Source: a bacterium (lineage in GTDB: Bacteria; Bacillota; Clostridia; Lachnospirales; Lachnospiraceae). Taken from it: a DNA stretch of 64,000 nt. The first letter of the stretch is position 1; each line of letters opens with the position of its first letter. Below, piece after piece: positions 9,872 to 18,627 of the stretch. Both the position numbers and the translations under genes were made by a program. The stretch is taken from assembly GCA_004562765.1 (NCBI GenBank), contig SFRL01000006.1, positions 1-64,000 on the forward strand, given 5' to 3'. Under the pieces are notes generated by a model. The model searched no databases. It worked only from the letters and a program-made list of their open reading frames with translations, and was not told the origin of the DNA.

Positions 9872-11557
9872 ATGAAGAAAAGACACTTTAAACAGGTAAT
9901 TGCTGCTGCATTGGCAGCAGGGATGGCATTATCCCTTACCGCTTGCGGCGGAAAAGATTCTGTGGAACTGAATTCAGGAGAATTACAGGAGGTTGATCTT
10001 GCTGAACTGCAGTTTCCGTTAAAAGAAAAAGCAACCCTGACAGGTATGACCAGCTATCCGGCTAATACGGAATCCAATCCGAATAACCGTACGATTTTCA
10101 AGCGTCTGCAGGAAAAGACAAATGTGGAGATCGAATGGACAGCAATCCAGAGTGACCAGTGGGGAGATAAAATTTCTCTGAATATGGCCAATCCCAAAAC
10201 ATTGACTGACTTCATTTTTTCAGCAGGTTTTGGAGACAGCGACTTATTGAAATATGCGGATCAGGGTATCATTATTCCTCTGGAAGAGTATATTGATGCT
10301 TATATGCCGAATCTGAGCGCAGTTTTCGAAAAATATCCCGAATACAGAAGCATGTGTACCGATGCTGAGGGACATATCTGGGCACTGCCATGGATTGAGC
10401 AGCTTGGTTCAGAAAAGACTGCTATTCAGACAGTTGGTAACATGAGTTTCATCAATAAAAAATGGCTGGATTTCCTGGGACTGGAAATGCCGACAACAGT
10501 AGATGAATTTGAACAGGTTCTGATCGCTTTCCGTGACCATGCTTCTGAACTGCAGGCAGAGTTTAATATCGATGGAAGCATCATTCCGATGTCCTGTATT
10601 GTAAATGACGGTGACCAGGATCCAAGTATCATCATCAATGGTTTTGGCGAAGGTTATGGTGATGCGGATAAGGGCAGACATATCGCAGTTACGGATAATC
10701 TGGAAGTAATCTGTTCTGCAACACAGCAGGGATATAAAGATGGTATTGCATGGCTGCATTCTCTGTATGAAGAAGGTCTGGTTGACCCGGAAGCATTTAC
10801 ACAGGAGTGGTCAACTTACGTATCAAAAGGAAAATCCGGACGTTATGGCGTATGCTTCAGCTGGGATGTTGCAAACATTGCTAACCTTGAGGACTGGGTT
10901 CCGCTTCCGGCACTGACTGCTGATACAAGAAATATTACTCCGCAGAATGGTTCTTTCACCAGCGGATTTGACCGCGGACGTTGTGTAGTAACAGCAGTTG
11001 CTAAAAATCCGGCACTTGTGTGTGCATGGCTGGATCAGATGTATGATCCGTTCCAGTCTCCGCAGAATAACTGGGGAACCTACGGTGAGGATGATGATTT
11101 TGATATCTTTGAACTGGGCGAAAATGAAAACGGTGAAGAAATGCTGAAACATGCTCCTCTTGGAGATGCTTCCCCGGTTGAGGTAAGAGAAGCTGAGTCT
11201 GTTGGCGGACCTCTTGCAATCCTGGATGAATACTATGGCGTTTATGTAACCTGCCCGGATGATGCACAGTATCGTCTGGATTGGATCAAGGATTACTATA
11301 CGCCGGATATGAATACCAAATATGTATATCCGAACGTATTTATGAGCCAGGAAGATACAGAAGAACTGTCTAATCTTCAGGCAGATATCCAGAAAACAAT
11401 CAATGCAAACAAATCTGACTGGATCATGAATGGCTTTACTGATGCGGACTGGGATCAGTACCTGAAAGATCTGGATGCGTATGGTCTGCAGGATTATCTG
11501 GCAATCTTCCAGAAATATCTTGATAGTTTCTATGGAAATGAGACAGCAGCAGAATAA
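9872..11557 (+). CDS. sugar-binding lipoprotein of the ABC importer
   Basis: A 561-aa extracellular solute-binding protein. The N-terminal signal peptide ends in a lipobox (LSLTAC, cysteine near residue 25), so it would be lipid-anchored outside the membrane. The size is typical for LplA/YtcQ-type binding proteins that pair with LplB/YtcP permeases. GH32 and fructokinase downstream suggest that the ligand is sucrose, a fructo-oligosaccharide or another fructoside; the exact sugar cannot be read from sequence. Confidence 0.92.
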   Translation: MKKRHFKQVIAAALAAGMALSLTACGGKDSVELNSGELQEVDLAELQFPLKEKATLTGMTSYPANTESNPNNRTIFKRLQEKTNVEIEWTAIQSDQWGDKISLNMANPKTLTDFIFSAGFGDSDLLKYADQGIIIPLEEYIDAYMPNLSAVFEKYPEYRSMCTDAEGHIWALPWIEQLGSEKTAIQTVGNMSFINKKWLDFLGLEMPTTVDEFEQVLIAFRDHASELQAEFNIDGSIIPMSCIVNDGDQDPSIIINGFGEGYGDADKGRHIAVTDNLEVICSATQQGYKDGIAWLHSLYEEGLVDPEAFTQEWSTYVSKGKSGRYGVCFSWDVANIANLEDWVPLPALTADTRNITPQNGSFTSGFDRGRCVVTAVAKNPALVCAWLDQMYDPFQSPQNNWGTYGEDDDFDIFELGENENGEEMLKHAPLGDASPVEVREAESVGGPLAILDEYYGVYVTCPDDAQYRLDWIKDYYTPDMNTKYVYPNVFMSQEDTEELSNLQADIQKTINANKSDWIMNGFTDADWDQYLKDLDAYGLQDYLAIFQKYLDSFYGNETAAE

Positions 11558-11603
11558 CAAATAATTTCATTTGCAATAAATACAGGAAGTACAGGAGAAT
11601 ATT

Positions 11604-13094
11604 ATGACAAGTCAGACGTTACGCGAAGCGCGGAAGTATGAAGAAACTTATGAGAAGAGAATAAGCAAAGAAGAAAGACCGGCATTCCATCTCTCAACAC
11701 GGGTTGGATGGCTGAATGACCCCAATGGTTTCTCCTATTATGAGGGTAAATACCATCTGTTCTACCAGTACCATCCCTATGATCCATACTGGGGACCCAT
11801 GCACTGGGGTCATGCAGTAAGTGAGGATCTACTGCATTGGGAGTATCTTCCGGCTGCCTTGGCTCCGGATCAGGTCTATGACCAGGACGGATGTTTTTCC
11901 GGGAGCGCAATTGCGCTTCCGGATGGAAGACAGCTGTTGATGTACACCGGTGTGAAAAGAATTCCACAGGAGGACGGCGAGTTTTGTGACGAGCAGACAC
12001 AGTGCCTGGCGGTTGGTGATGGACTGGATTATGAGAAGTATGAGAAAAATCCGGTGCTTGATGGAAAAGACATACCGGAAGGGTGCAGTAAAGAGGATTT
12101 TCGTGATCCTAAGATGTGGAAAAATGAAGACGGGACCTATACCTGTGCAGTAGCAAACAGGGCAAAAGATGGAAGTGGACAGATTCTTCTGTACACCAGC
12201 CAAAATGGTTTTGACTGGAAATTTAAGAGCGTGCTGAGCGCAAATAACAACCGGTTTGGTCTTATGTGGGAATGCCCTGATTTCTTTAAGCTGGATGGAA
12301 AATGGGTGCTTCTTACCAGTCCGCAGGATATGTTGCCAGAAGGATTTGAGTATCACAATGGAAACGGTACGCTATGCCTGACCGGAGATTATGATGAAGA
12401 AACAGATACTTTTACTGAGCAGGATAATCATTCTATTGATTATGGCATAGACTTTTATGCCCCACAGACGATACTCACACCGGATGGGCGCAGGGTGATG
12501 ATTGCATGGATGCAGAACTGGGATACCAGCCGTCTGCATCCCAGAGAAACCCGCTGGTTTGGACAGATGACTCTGCCGAGGGAACTCTCCATCAAGAATG
12601 GAAGGCTGCATCAGGCTCCTATTCGGGAACTGGAGGAACTGCGCTGCAATAAGGTGGAATACAAAGATGTTGTATTTTCAGATATCATAAAACTGGATGG
12701 TGTGGAAGGAAGAAAAATTGACATGGAGATTCAGATTGCTCCTGGAGACGAAGACAACCTTTATAAAAAGTTCGCAGTGCGCTTTGCCCAGAATAATCGG
12801 TATCATACCTCAGTCAGTTTTCGGCCTTACGAATCCATATTAAAAGTAGATCGCAAGTTTTCCGGTTCCAGAAGAGCTGCAATTCATCAGAGAAGAAGTC
12901 AGGTTCGTTCCGAAAATGGAAAAATTAAGCTGCGCATGATACTGGATCGTTTCAGTGCAGAAATTTTTATTAATGACGGTGAACAGGTAATGACAATCAC
13001 TATGTATACCGATCAGGCTGCGGATGGAATTTCCTTCTTCGCAGACGGAAGTGTAAAGCTGGATGTTGTGAAGTATGATCTGATTGAAGGATAG
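11604..13094 (+). CDS. GH32 beta-fructofuranosidase (sucrose / fructo-oligosaccharide hydrolase)
   Basis: A 496-aa glycoside hydrolase of family 32, which splits terminal beta-fructosyl residues. All three signature motifs are present: WLNDPNG with the nucleophile D39, FRDPK with the transition-state aspartate D168, and WECPD with the acid/base E223. A five-bladed propeller (about 28-345) is followed by a C-terminal beta-sandwich. No signal peptide is visible, so it acts in the cytoplasm on imported sugar. It lies 46 bp after the binding protein in the same operon and feeds fructose to the fructokinase. Confidence 0.95.
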   Translation: MTSQTLREARKYEETYEKRISKEERPAFHLSTRVGWLNDPNGFSYYEGKYHLFYQYHPYDPYWGPMHWGHAVSEDLLHWEYLPAALAPDQVYDQDGCFSGSAIALPDGRQLLMYTGVKRIPQEDGEFCDEQTQCLAVGDGLDYEKYEKNPVLDGKDIPEGCSKEDFRDPKMWKNEDGTYTCAVANRAKDGSGQILLYTSQNGFDWKFKSVLSANNNRFGLMWECPDFFKLDGKWVLLTSPQDMLPEGFEYHNGNGTLCLTGDYDEETDTFTEQDNHSIDYGIDFYAPQTILTPDGRRVMIAWMQNWDTSRLHPRETRWFGQMTLPRELSIKNGRLHQAPIRELEELRCNKVEYKDVVFSDIIKLDGVEGRKIDMEIQIAPGDEDNLYKKFAVRFAQNNRYHTSVSFRPYESILKVDRKFSGSRRAAIHQRRSQVRSENGKIKLRMILDRFSAEIFINDGEQVMTITMYTDQAADGISFFADGSVKLDVVKYDLIEG

Positions 13095-13165
13095 GAATTC
13101 TGCTGTTTAGTTGGAACATGATTGAACAACGAGAATAGTTGTACATGCATAAGGAAAGATAAGAG

Positions 13166-13203
13166 AAAAGCTGCGGTCATGAAAATGGCTGCGGCTTTTT
13201 CTG
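13166..13203 (+). terminator. terminator between GH32 and fructokinase genes
   Basis: A 15-bp stem with G-U pairs, closed by a GAAA tetraloop and followed by Ts, lies just before the fructokinase ribosome site. It could cut transcription partially, giving less kinase than hydrolase. Confidence 0.75.
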
Positions 13204-13221
13204 TAAAGGAGGTCAGACAAT

Positions 13222-14181
13222 ATGAAAAACTATGATGTTACAGCATTAGGAGAATTATTGATAGATTTTACAGAAAACGGCGAGAGCAGTCAGGGCAACC
13301 CTCTGTTTGAGGCGAATCCGGGCGGTGCACCCTGCAATGTACTGGCTATGTTATCGAAGCTGGGACATAAAACAGCATTTATCGGGAAAGTAGGAAATGA
13401 TTTCTTTGGGGAACAACTAAAGAAAGCGATAACAGAGGTGGGTATTGATTCGGGATATTTGCTTAAAGATGACGAGGTGCATACAACCCTTGCTCTGGTG
13501 CACACGTATCCGGACGGTGACAGGGATTTTTCATTTTACCGTAACCCGGGGGCAGATATGATGCTTACGGAAAATGAAATATCGGAAGTAGTGATAAAAG
13601 ATTCCAGAATTTTACATTTTGGAACCCTTTCCATGACGCATGAGGGTGTGCGTGCTGCCACGAAAAAGGCTATCCGCATTGCCGAGGAAGCCGGTTTGCT
13701 CATTTCCTTTGATCCGAATCTTCGCCCACCTCTCTGGAAGTACATGAACGAGGCTAGGGAACAGATATTGTATGGATTGGAACATTGCTATATCCTGAAA
13801 ATATCAGATAATGAGATACAGTGGCTCACCGGAAAAACGGATTATACAGAAGGAGTGGAATGGATCAATGAGAGATATCAGATTCCGCTCATCCTGTTAT
13901 CCATGGGAAAACAAGGAAGCAGGGCATATTATAAAGGACGTATGGTTGAAGCGGCACCGTTTTTGCAGGAGAATACGATAGAGACCACCGGAGCCGGTGA
14001 TACATTTTGCGGTTGTGCTCTGCATTATATTTGTGAAAATGGTCTGGAAAACCTGTCAGATGAAGATTTGAAACAAATGCTGACCTTTGCCAATGCAGCA
14101 GCTTCCCTGGTTACAACACGGAAGGGTGCACTTCGAGTAATGCCTGAAGAAGAGGAAATTCTTGAACTGCTAAATAAGTGA
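13222..14181 (+). CDS. PfkB-family fructokinase
   Basis: A 319-aa sugar kinase of the ribokinase/PfkB family. The first signature (GGAPCNVLAMLSKLGHKTAFIGKVG) lies at residues 34-58; the second, ending in the catalytic motif ETTGAGDTFCGC, is near residue 260. The product probably phosphorylates fructose released by the GH32 enzyme to fructose 6-phosphate, which is inferred from the operon. AAGGAGG precedes the ATG. Confidence 0.92.
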   Translation: MKNYDVTALGELLIDFTENGESSQGNPLFEANPGGAPCNVLAMLSKLGHKTAFIGKVGNDFFGEQLKKAITEVGIDSGYLLKDDEVHTTLALVHTYPDGDRDFSFYRNPGADMMLTENEISEVVIKDSRILHFGTLSMTHEGVRAATKKAIRIAEEAGLLISFDPNLRPPLWKYMNEAREQILYGLEHCYILKISDNEIQWLTGKTDYTEGVEWINERYQIPLILLSMGKQGSRAYYKGRMVEAAPFLQENTIETTGAGDTFCGCALHYICENGLENLSDEDLKQMLTFANAAASLVTTRKGALRVMPEEEEILELLNK

Positions 14182-14263
14182 TATTTGTGTTTCAATGAAC
14201 TGGATTTCCGTTTAAAGATAGTGTATAATGCAATAAAATTAATTCTTTGAAGGGGTTGATCAG

Positions 14264-14488
14264 ATGATTAAAAACAGGAAAGAATTAGAGTTTGTGATTT
14301 TTTGCGTGGAGAATACAGCGATTCGCCTTGGGATGTCTGCAGAGAAAGTATATGAAGTGTTAACTTCGGAAAGTGATATTTTGAATAAGTACATTGTTCC
14401 GTCCTATGACGTTCTCCATACACAAGATAAGAACTATATTATAGATGATATTCTGGATGTTATGAAAGAGAGAGGGGTGTCAGTATGA
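14264..14488 (+). CDS. DUF3791-family small protein (first copy)
   Basis: A 74-aa protein of the DUF3791 family as I recognise it: a short helical domain with the pattern FVIFCVENTAIRLGMSAEKVYEVL. It precedes and overlaps (4 bp) a DUF3990 gene, and a second DUF3791 gene follows. Small-large-small genes with overlapping ends are typical of toxin-antitoxin operons, and this copy would be an antitoxin candidate. No biochemical role is shown here. Confidence 0.75.
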   Translation: MIKNRKELEFVIFCVENTAIRLGMSAEKVYEVLTSESDILNKYIVPSYDVLHTQDKNYIIDDILDVMKERGVSV

Positions 14489-14958
14489 TCGTTTATCATG
14501 GTTCTTATGTTGAGGTTTCAAAACCTGATCTTTCTCATTCAAGGAAAAATGTTGATTTTGGACAGGGTTTTTATACGACACCTCTTTATGAACAGGCTGA
14601 AAAATGGTGCAGGAAGTTCAAAGACAGAGGAAAAACTGCGATAATCAATAAATATACATTTGATGAGAAAGCGTTTGAACAGTGTAAAGTGTTGAGATTT
14701 GATGCTTATTCAGAGGAATGGCTTGATTTTATTCTTAATTGTCGTCGGGGCATGGACAGTTCTGAATATGATATTGTCATGGGCGGCGTTGCGAATGACA
14801 AAGTATTTAATACAGTTGAGCTCTTTTTTGATGGTCTGATTGACAAAATGGAAGCTATTAAACGTTTGAAGTACGAAAAACCGAATTTTCAGATTGCGTT
14901 TCGTACTTCACTGGTATTGGAAAGATATTTGCATTTTGAGGGGAGTGAACAGCTTTGA
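14485..14958 (+). CDS. DUF3990-family protein, ADP-ribosyltransferase-like
   Basis: A 157-aa protein matching DUF3990, a family placed in the ADP-ribosyltransferase fold. The N-terminus YHGS and the segment GQGFYTTP correspond to the H and Y positions of the H-Y-E class of NAD-binding motifs; an acidic third motif (around NTVELFFDG) is less certain. It overlaps both DUF3791 genes. The best guess is an NAD-using toxin or modifying enzyme held in check by its small neighbours; this is inference, as the family is poorly characterised. Confidence 0.75.
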   Translation: MIVYHGSYVEVSKPDLSHSRKNVDFGQGFYTTPLYEQAEKWCRKFKDRGKTAIINKYTFDEKAFEQCKVLRFDAYSEEWLDFILNCRRGMDSSEYDIVMGGVANDKVFNTVELFFDGLIDKMEAIKRLKYEKPNFQIAFRTSLVLERYLHFEGSEQL

Positions 14959-15179
14959 AGGCAAATAAAACTTTATTACAAATGAAATATGCCAGAGTGG
15001 TTGAATGTTTTGCAAAGCTGGTAAATATCTCTTTGGATGATGCATTGGGCTTTTTTTATCGTTCGGAAACATATCAGTTGATGAAAAATGGAGTATCCGA
15101 TATGCATTGTATGAGTGATGAATATCTGGCAGAAGATCTGAGGGATGAGTATCGGGAGAAAGTATCTGCAGAATTGTAA
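14955..15179 (+). CDS. DUF3791-family small protein (second copy)
   Basis: A 74-aa protein with the same helical pattern as the first DUF3791 copy (YARVVECFAKLVNISLDDALGFFYRS), but strongly diverged from it. Translation begins at a TTG that overlaps the DUF3990 stop, after GGGAG. Two different DUF3791 copies flanking one DUF3990 gene suggests a duplicated antitoxin or partner. Confidence 0.7.
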   Translation: MKANKTLLQMKYARVVECFAKLVNISLDDALGFFYRSETYQLMKNGVSDMHCMSDEYLAEDLRDEYREKVSAEL

Positions 15180-15193
15180 TACACTCCACAAGA

Positions 15194-16039
15194 TTATAAC
15201 GGCAGCCGTCGGAATCGTTCCGGTGGAATCCCCACTCTCTCTGAAAAAGCATTGATGAACCTTCCGGCACTGTGATAGCCGGAAGCGGCAGCGATTTCCT
15301 CAAGCGGAAGGTTTGTGGTTTTTAAAAGATATTTTGCCCGGTTGATTCTGGAGATAATAATATACTCATAGGGTGAGTAGCCGGTTTTCTTTTTGAACAG
15401 CCGGGAAAAGTAATAGGGACTTAGAAATACCCGTTCCGCCAGCAGCTGAATGGTAAGATTTTCGTCCAGATGGTTCTGAATATAGGAAATCGTGTTGCGG
15501 ACAGCCGGTATATCTTCTGCGTCGGCATCAGAGGATGTCTCGGGAGCCATAATTCCGAATAACAGATCGGCAATCAGCCGGGAATATCCGGCTTCCGTGA
15601 TCTGCTGTTCCTCACGGTTGATATAGATGATACGCTTTAGAATCTGAATCAGCTCGGGATAATCCTTTTGATGAAAAAGACAGCCGAAATTTTTATAAAT
15701 TAATGGATAAATCTGATGGCAGTTCAGCCCATCAAAATGAATATAATAAAATTCACAATTCTCCGGAGTATAATAAAAATGTTTTTCCTGACAGTCAATG
15801 AAAAAGAATTCTCCTGCCCGGATCTGATAAGAATTTCCCATATAATCCAGTCGAATCATTCCCCCTTTTACATATAAAAACAGCATATAGGGATAAAAAT
15901 CACGGTGAAAACTATATCCATTAATGGTATGATAATGACCGCAAGATACGAGATAATAAAAAAATTTCTTCGCATCCTCTGAGGGAGTATGGAAATAATA
16001 ATCAGAGCCGGGAAGGGTTCCGGTATCGGTTGTATGCAT
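15194..16039 (-). CDS. AraC-family transcriptional regulator
   Basis: A 281-aa regulator. An N-terminal cupin-like sensor (MLFLYVKGGMIRLDYMGNSY, residues about 50-110) is followed by two C-terminal helix-turn-helix motifs, of which the second ends IAAASGYHSAGRFINAFSERVGIPPERFR. It is divergent from the UroD-family methyltransferase gene with a 173-bp shared intergenic region, so it probably controls that gene. It is also tail-to-tail with the DUF3990 cassette, 14 bp apart. Confidence 0.9.
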   Translation of the reverse strand: MHTTDTGTLPGSDYYFHTPSEDAKKFFYYLVSCGHYHTINGYSFHRDFYPYMLFLYVKGGMIRLDYMGNSYQIRAGEFFFIDCQEKHFYYTPENCEFYYIHFDGLNCHQIYPLIYKNFGCLFHQKDYPELIQILKRIIYINREEQQITEAGYSRLIADLLFGIMAPETSSDADAEDIPAVRNTISYIQNHLDENLTIQLLAERVFLSPYYFSRLFKKKTGYSPYEYIIISRINRAKYLLKTTNLPLEEIAAASGYHSAGRFINAFSERVGIPPERFRRLPL

Positions 16040-16212
16040 GGAAAATCCTCCTTTTATGAAAAAAGTATCCTTAAAAATCAGGTGCTATAAGTATTATATC
16101 AGCCATATAAAAAAAGAGCAAGATTCGTAGATTTGAGAGCAGTATGCAAGTGGTTTTTCTATATGCTTTTATTTATAATGAAGCCATAAAATGTGGAACG
16201 GAGGATTTTTAT

Positions 16213-17307
16213 ATGACAAGAGAACAATTGACACTGGATGTGATCAACCGAAAAAACACCACGTATCTGCCCAGCCAGATTGAATTTGCCAATTTGAATA
16301 AGAAGATGGAACTGGCACATGCATTGGGCATGCGGACAGAGAGAGAAGTGGACGAGTACCTGGGAAATCATATTTTCTGGACTGCCCATCTGGATGATGT
16401 ACCTACCCATGAACTTCATAATCAGAAGAAAATGGAAGAGGCGGCAAGAGAGGGACGCTGTCGGATTGATACTAAAAGAAATCGGGTAATCGACGGATGG
16501 GGAATGGAATTTGAACTGGATGCTACCGGATACAACAATCTGGCTCATCCATTGGAAGGACTGGAGGACGAACCGGAGCTTTTGGACACCTATCATGCGC
16601 CGGATGTCTCAGAAGATAAAATGGATATGCTGTTTCGAAGCGCCCAGGAGGATCTGAAAACCTATTCCGGAGATTATCTCGTAATGATGTCAGGCTACAA
16701 TGGCATCTGGGAGAAATCTTATAACATTGTAGGAATGGAAGACTTTATGTGTCTGCTTATCACAGAACCGGATCTTGCCTGTCAGGTTATGGATGTGATC
16801 GCCGATTATAAGATCGCCATGGCGAGAGAAACAGGGAAACGTGGATTTAAAGTGGGCCATTTTGGAGATGATCTGGGCACACAGGTTTCCACCATTGTAT
16901 CCGAAGAAATTTTTGTAAAATATTTTAAGCCGAGATATGCAAAAGTTTTTGCGGCATTTAAAGAATCCGGCATTCCGGTACAGATGCATTCCTGCGGAAA
17001 TATTACACCATTTATCCCTCATCTGATCGACATCGGGCTGGATATTCTGGAACCGGTGCAGACCTGTATGGATCTGAATTTCCTGAAAAAAGAGTATGGA
17101 AAAGATCTGATTTTCTATGGCGGAGTGGACACCCAGGAACTGCTGGCTTTCAAGTCTCCGGAGGAAGTGAGGGAGCAGACCCTTCGGACCATAGACATCC
17201 TGGGCAAGGGAGGCGGATATATCTGTGGACCATCTCAGGAAATCATGGATAATGTTCCGGTGAAAAATGTAATCGCATTGGCTGAGGCCATTCGGGAAAG
17301 CCGATGA
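16213..17307 (+). CDS. uroporphyrinogen decarboxylase-fold methyltransferase-like protein
   Basis: A 364-aa member of the URO-D family. The C-terminal part has the family's metal-site pattern (PVQMHSCGNITPFIPHLIDIG, with His and Cys, and later FYGGVDTQELL). Anaerobes have many such paralogues that act as corrinoid:thiol methyltransferases or demethylases rather than in heme synthesis. No heme genes are nearby, so a methyl-transfer role is more likely, but the substrate is unknown. Start at ATG 16213, placed by GGAGG at 16200; an upstream in-frame ATG at 16144 lacks a ribosome site. Confidence 0.8.
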   Translation: MTREQLTLDVINRKNTTYLPSQIEFANLNKKMELAHALGMRTEREVDEYLGNHIFWTAHLDDVPTHELHNQKKMEEAAREGRCRIDTKRNRVIDGWGMEFELDATGYNNLAHPLEGLEDEPELLDTYHAPDVSEDKMDMLFRSAQEDLKTYSGDYLVMMSGYNGIWEKSYNIVGMEDFMCLLITEPDLACQVMDVIADYKIAMARETGKRGFKVGHFGDDLGTQVSTIVSEEIFVKYFKPRYAKVFAAFKESGIPVQMHSCGNITPFIPHLIDIGLDILEPVQTCMDLNFLKKEYGKDLIFYGGVDTQELLAFKSPEEVREQTLRTIDILGKGGGYICGPSQEIMDNVPVKNVIALAEAIRESR

Positions 17308-17327
17308 ATTCTCCTGTGATTTTCTAC

Positions 17328-17356
17328 TTGTACAAATTCTTATAAACACGTATAAT
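17328..17356 (+). promoter_or_regulatory. promoter for prfB
   Basis: TTGTAC at 17328-17333 and TATAAT at 17351-17356 with a 17-bp spacer, 80 bp before the TTG start of prfB. Confidence 0.7.
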
Positions 17357-17435
17357 AAAATAGATGTTGATGGGCAGTGTCCAACCAACCACTGCTTATC
17401 AACATTTATTATTTTCAGGAAAGCAGGTGAAACTT

Positions 17436-18573
17436 TTGGTAGAATTAGATCAGTTCAAAGCTACACTGAATTCCTATACACAGCCATTAGTGGAAGTGAG
17501 GGATTCACTTTGACCTCGCTAATAAAGAAAAGCGGATCGAAGAATTAGAAAGAAAAATGGAGGAGCCGGATTTCTGGGATGACCCGGAGCGCTCCCAGGA
17601 AATGATGAAAGAATTAAAGAGCCTGAAAGACGACAAGGAGACGTATGAGAACCTTGAGACACAGATGGAGGATATGGAAACCCTGATTGAGATGGGGTAT
17701 GAGGAAAATGACCCCTCTGTGATCGAAGAGATTCAGGAGATTCTTGATCAGTTCGAGGCGGATTTTGAGAGTATTCGTATGAAGACTCTGCTGTCAGGTG
17801 AGTATGACAGAAAAGACGCGATCATCAAGCTGAATGCTGGCGCCGGCGGAACCGAGTCCTGTGACTGGGCCGGAATGCTGTACCGGATGTACTGCCGATG
17901 GGCGGAGAAAAAAGGATTTACACTGGAAGTGTTGGACTATCTGGACGGGGACGAGGCCGGAATCAAATCCGTTACCGTTGAGGTTCATGGAGAGAACGCC
18001 TATGGATATCTTAAGTCGGAAAAAGGTGTTCACCGTCTGGTGCGTATCTCTCCGTTTAATGCTGCAGGCAAACGACAGACTTCTTTTGTATCCTGTGATG
18101 TTATGCCGGATATTGATGAAGATCTGGATGTGGATATTAAAGAAGATGATCTGCGGATCGACACATATCGTTCCAGCGGTGCCGGTGGTCAGCATATCAA
18201 TAAAACATCGTCGGCGATTCGAATCACGCATATTCCTACCGGAATCGTAGTACAGTGTCAGAATGAAAGATCACAGTTCCAGAACAAAGATAAGGCGATG
18301 CAGATGTTGAAAGCAAAGTTGTATCTTTTAAAACAGCAGGAGAATATGGAGAAACTTTCCGGTATCCGGGGTGAAGTGACAGAAATCGGCTGGGGCAATC
18401 AGATCCGATCTTACGTTATGCAGCCATATACGATGGTAAAAGATCATCGTACCGGAGTGGAGACAGGAAATGTGGACAGTGTGATGGATGGAAATCTTGA
18501 CCTGTTTATCAACGGATATCTGAAGTGGATTGCCCTGGGCGGCAAGAAAGTGGAGGATACCGATCTGCAGTAA
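17436..18573 (+). CDS. prfB: peptide chain release factor 2 (programmed +1 frameshift)
   Basis: RF2 releases finished proteins at UGA and UAA codons. Translation starts at TTG 17436 and runs 25 codons to an in-frame TGA at 17511. The sequence CTTTGAC there is the universal RF2 frameshift site; a +1 slip continues at GAC (17512) for a total of 378 aa. Domain 3 carries GGQ (in SGAGGQHINK) for hydrolysis of peptidyl-tRNA and domain 2 carries SPF (VRISPFNAAG), the UGA-reading tripeptide. The long downstream frame alone would miss the true N-terminus. Confidence 0.96.
17508..17514 (+). other. prfB autoregulatory +1 frameshift site
   Basis: CTT TGA C: the ribosome pauses at the in-frame TGA when RF2 is scarce and slips one base forward. 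A GAGGG stretch five bases upstream can act as the stimulating Shine-Dalgarno-like element. Confidence 0.93.
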
Positions 18574-18627
18574 AACAGAAATTGACAGAAAAGAGTTGCA
18601 GCACGGTACAAAGACAGGAGGTATCGT

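Noticed and set aside
17557..18573. prfB starting at ATG 17557
   Set aside because: The conserved N-terminus, CTTTGAC site and the TTG start upstream show the usual frameshifted gene.
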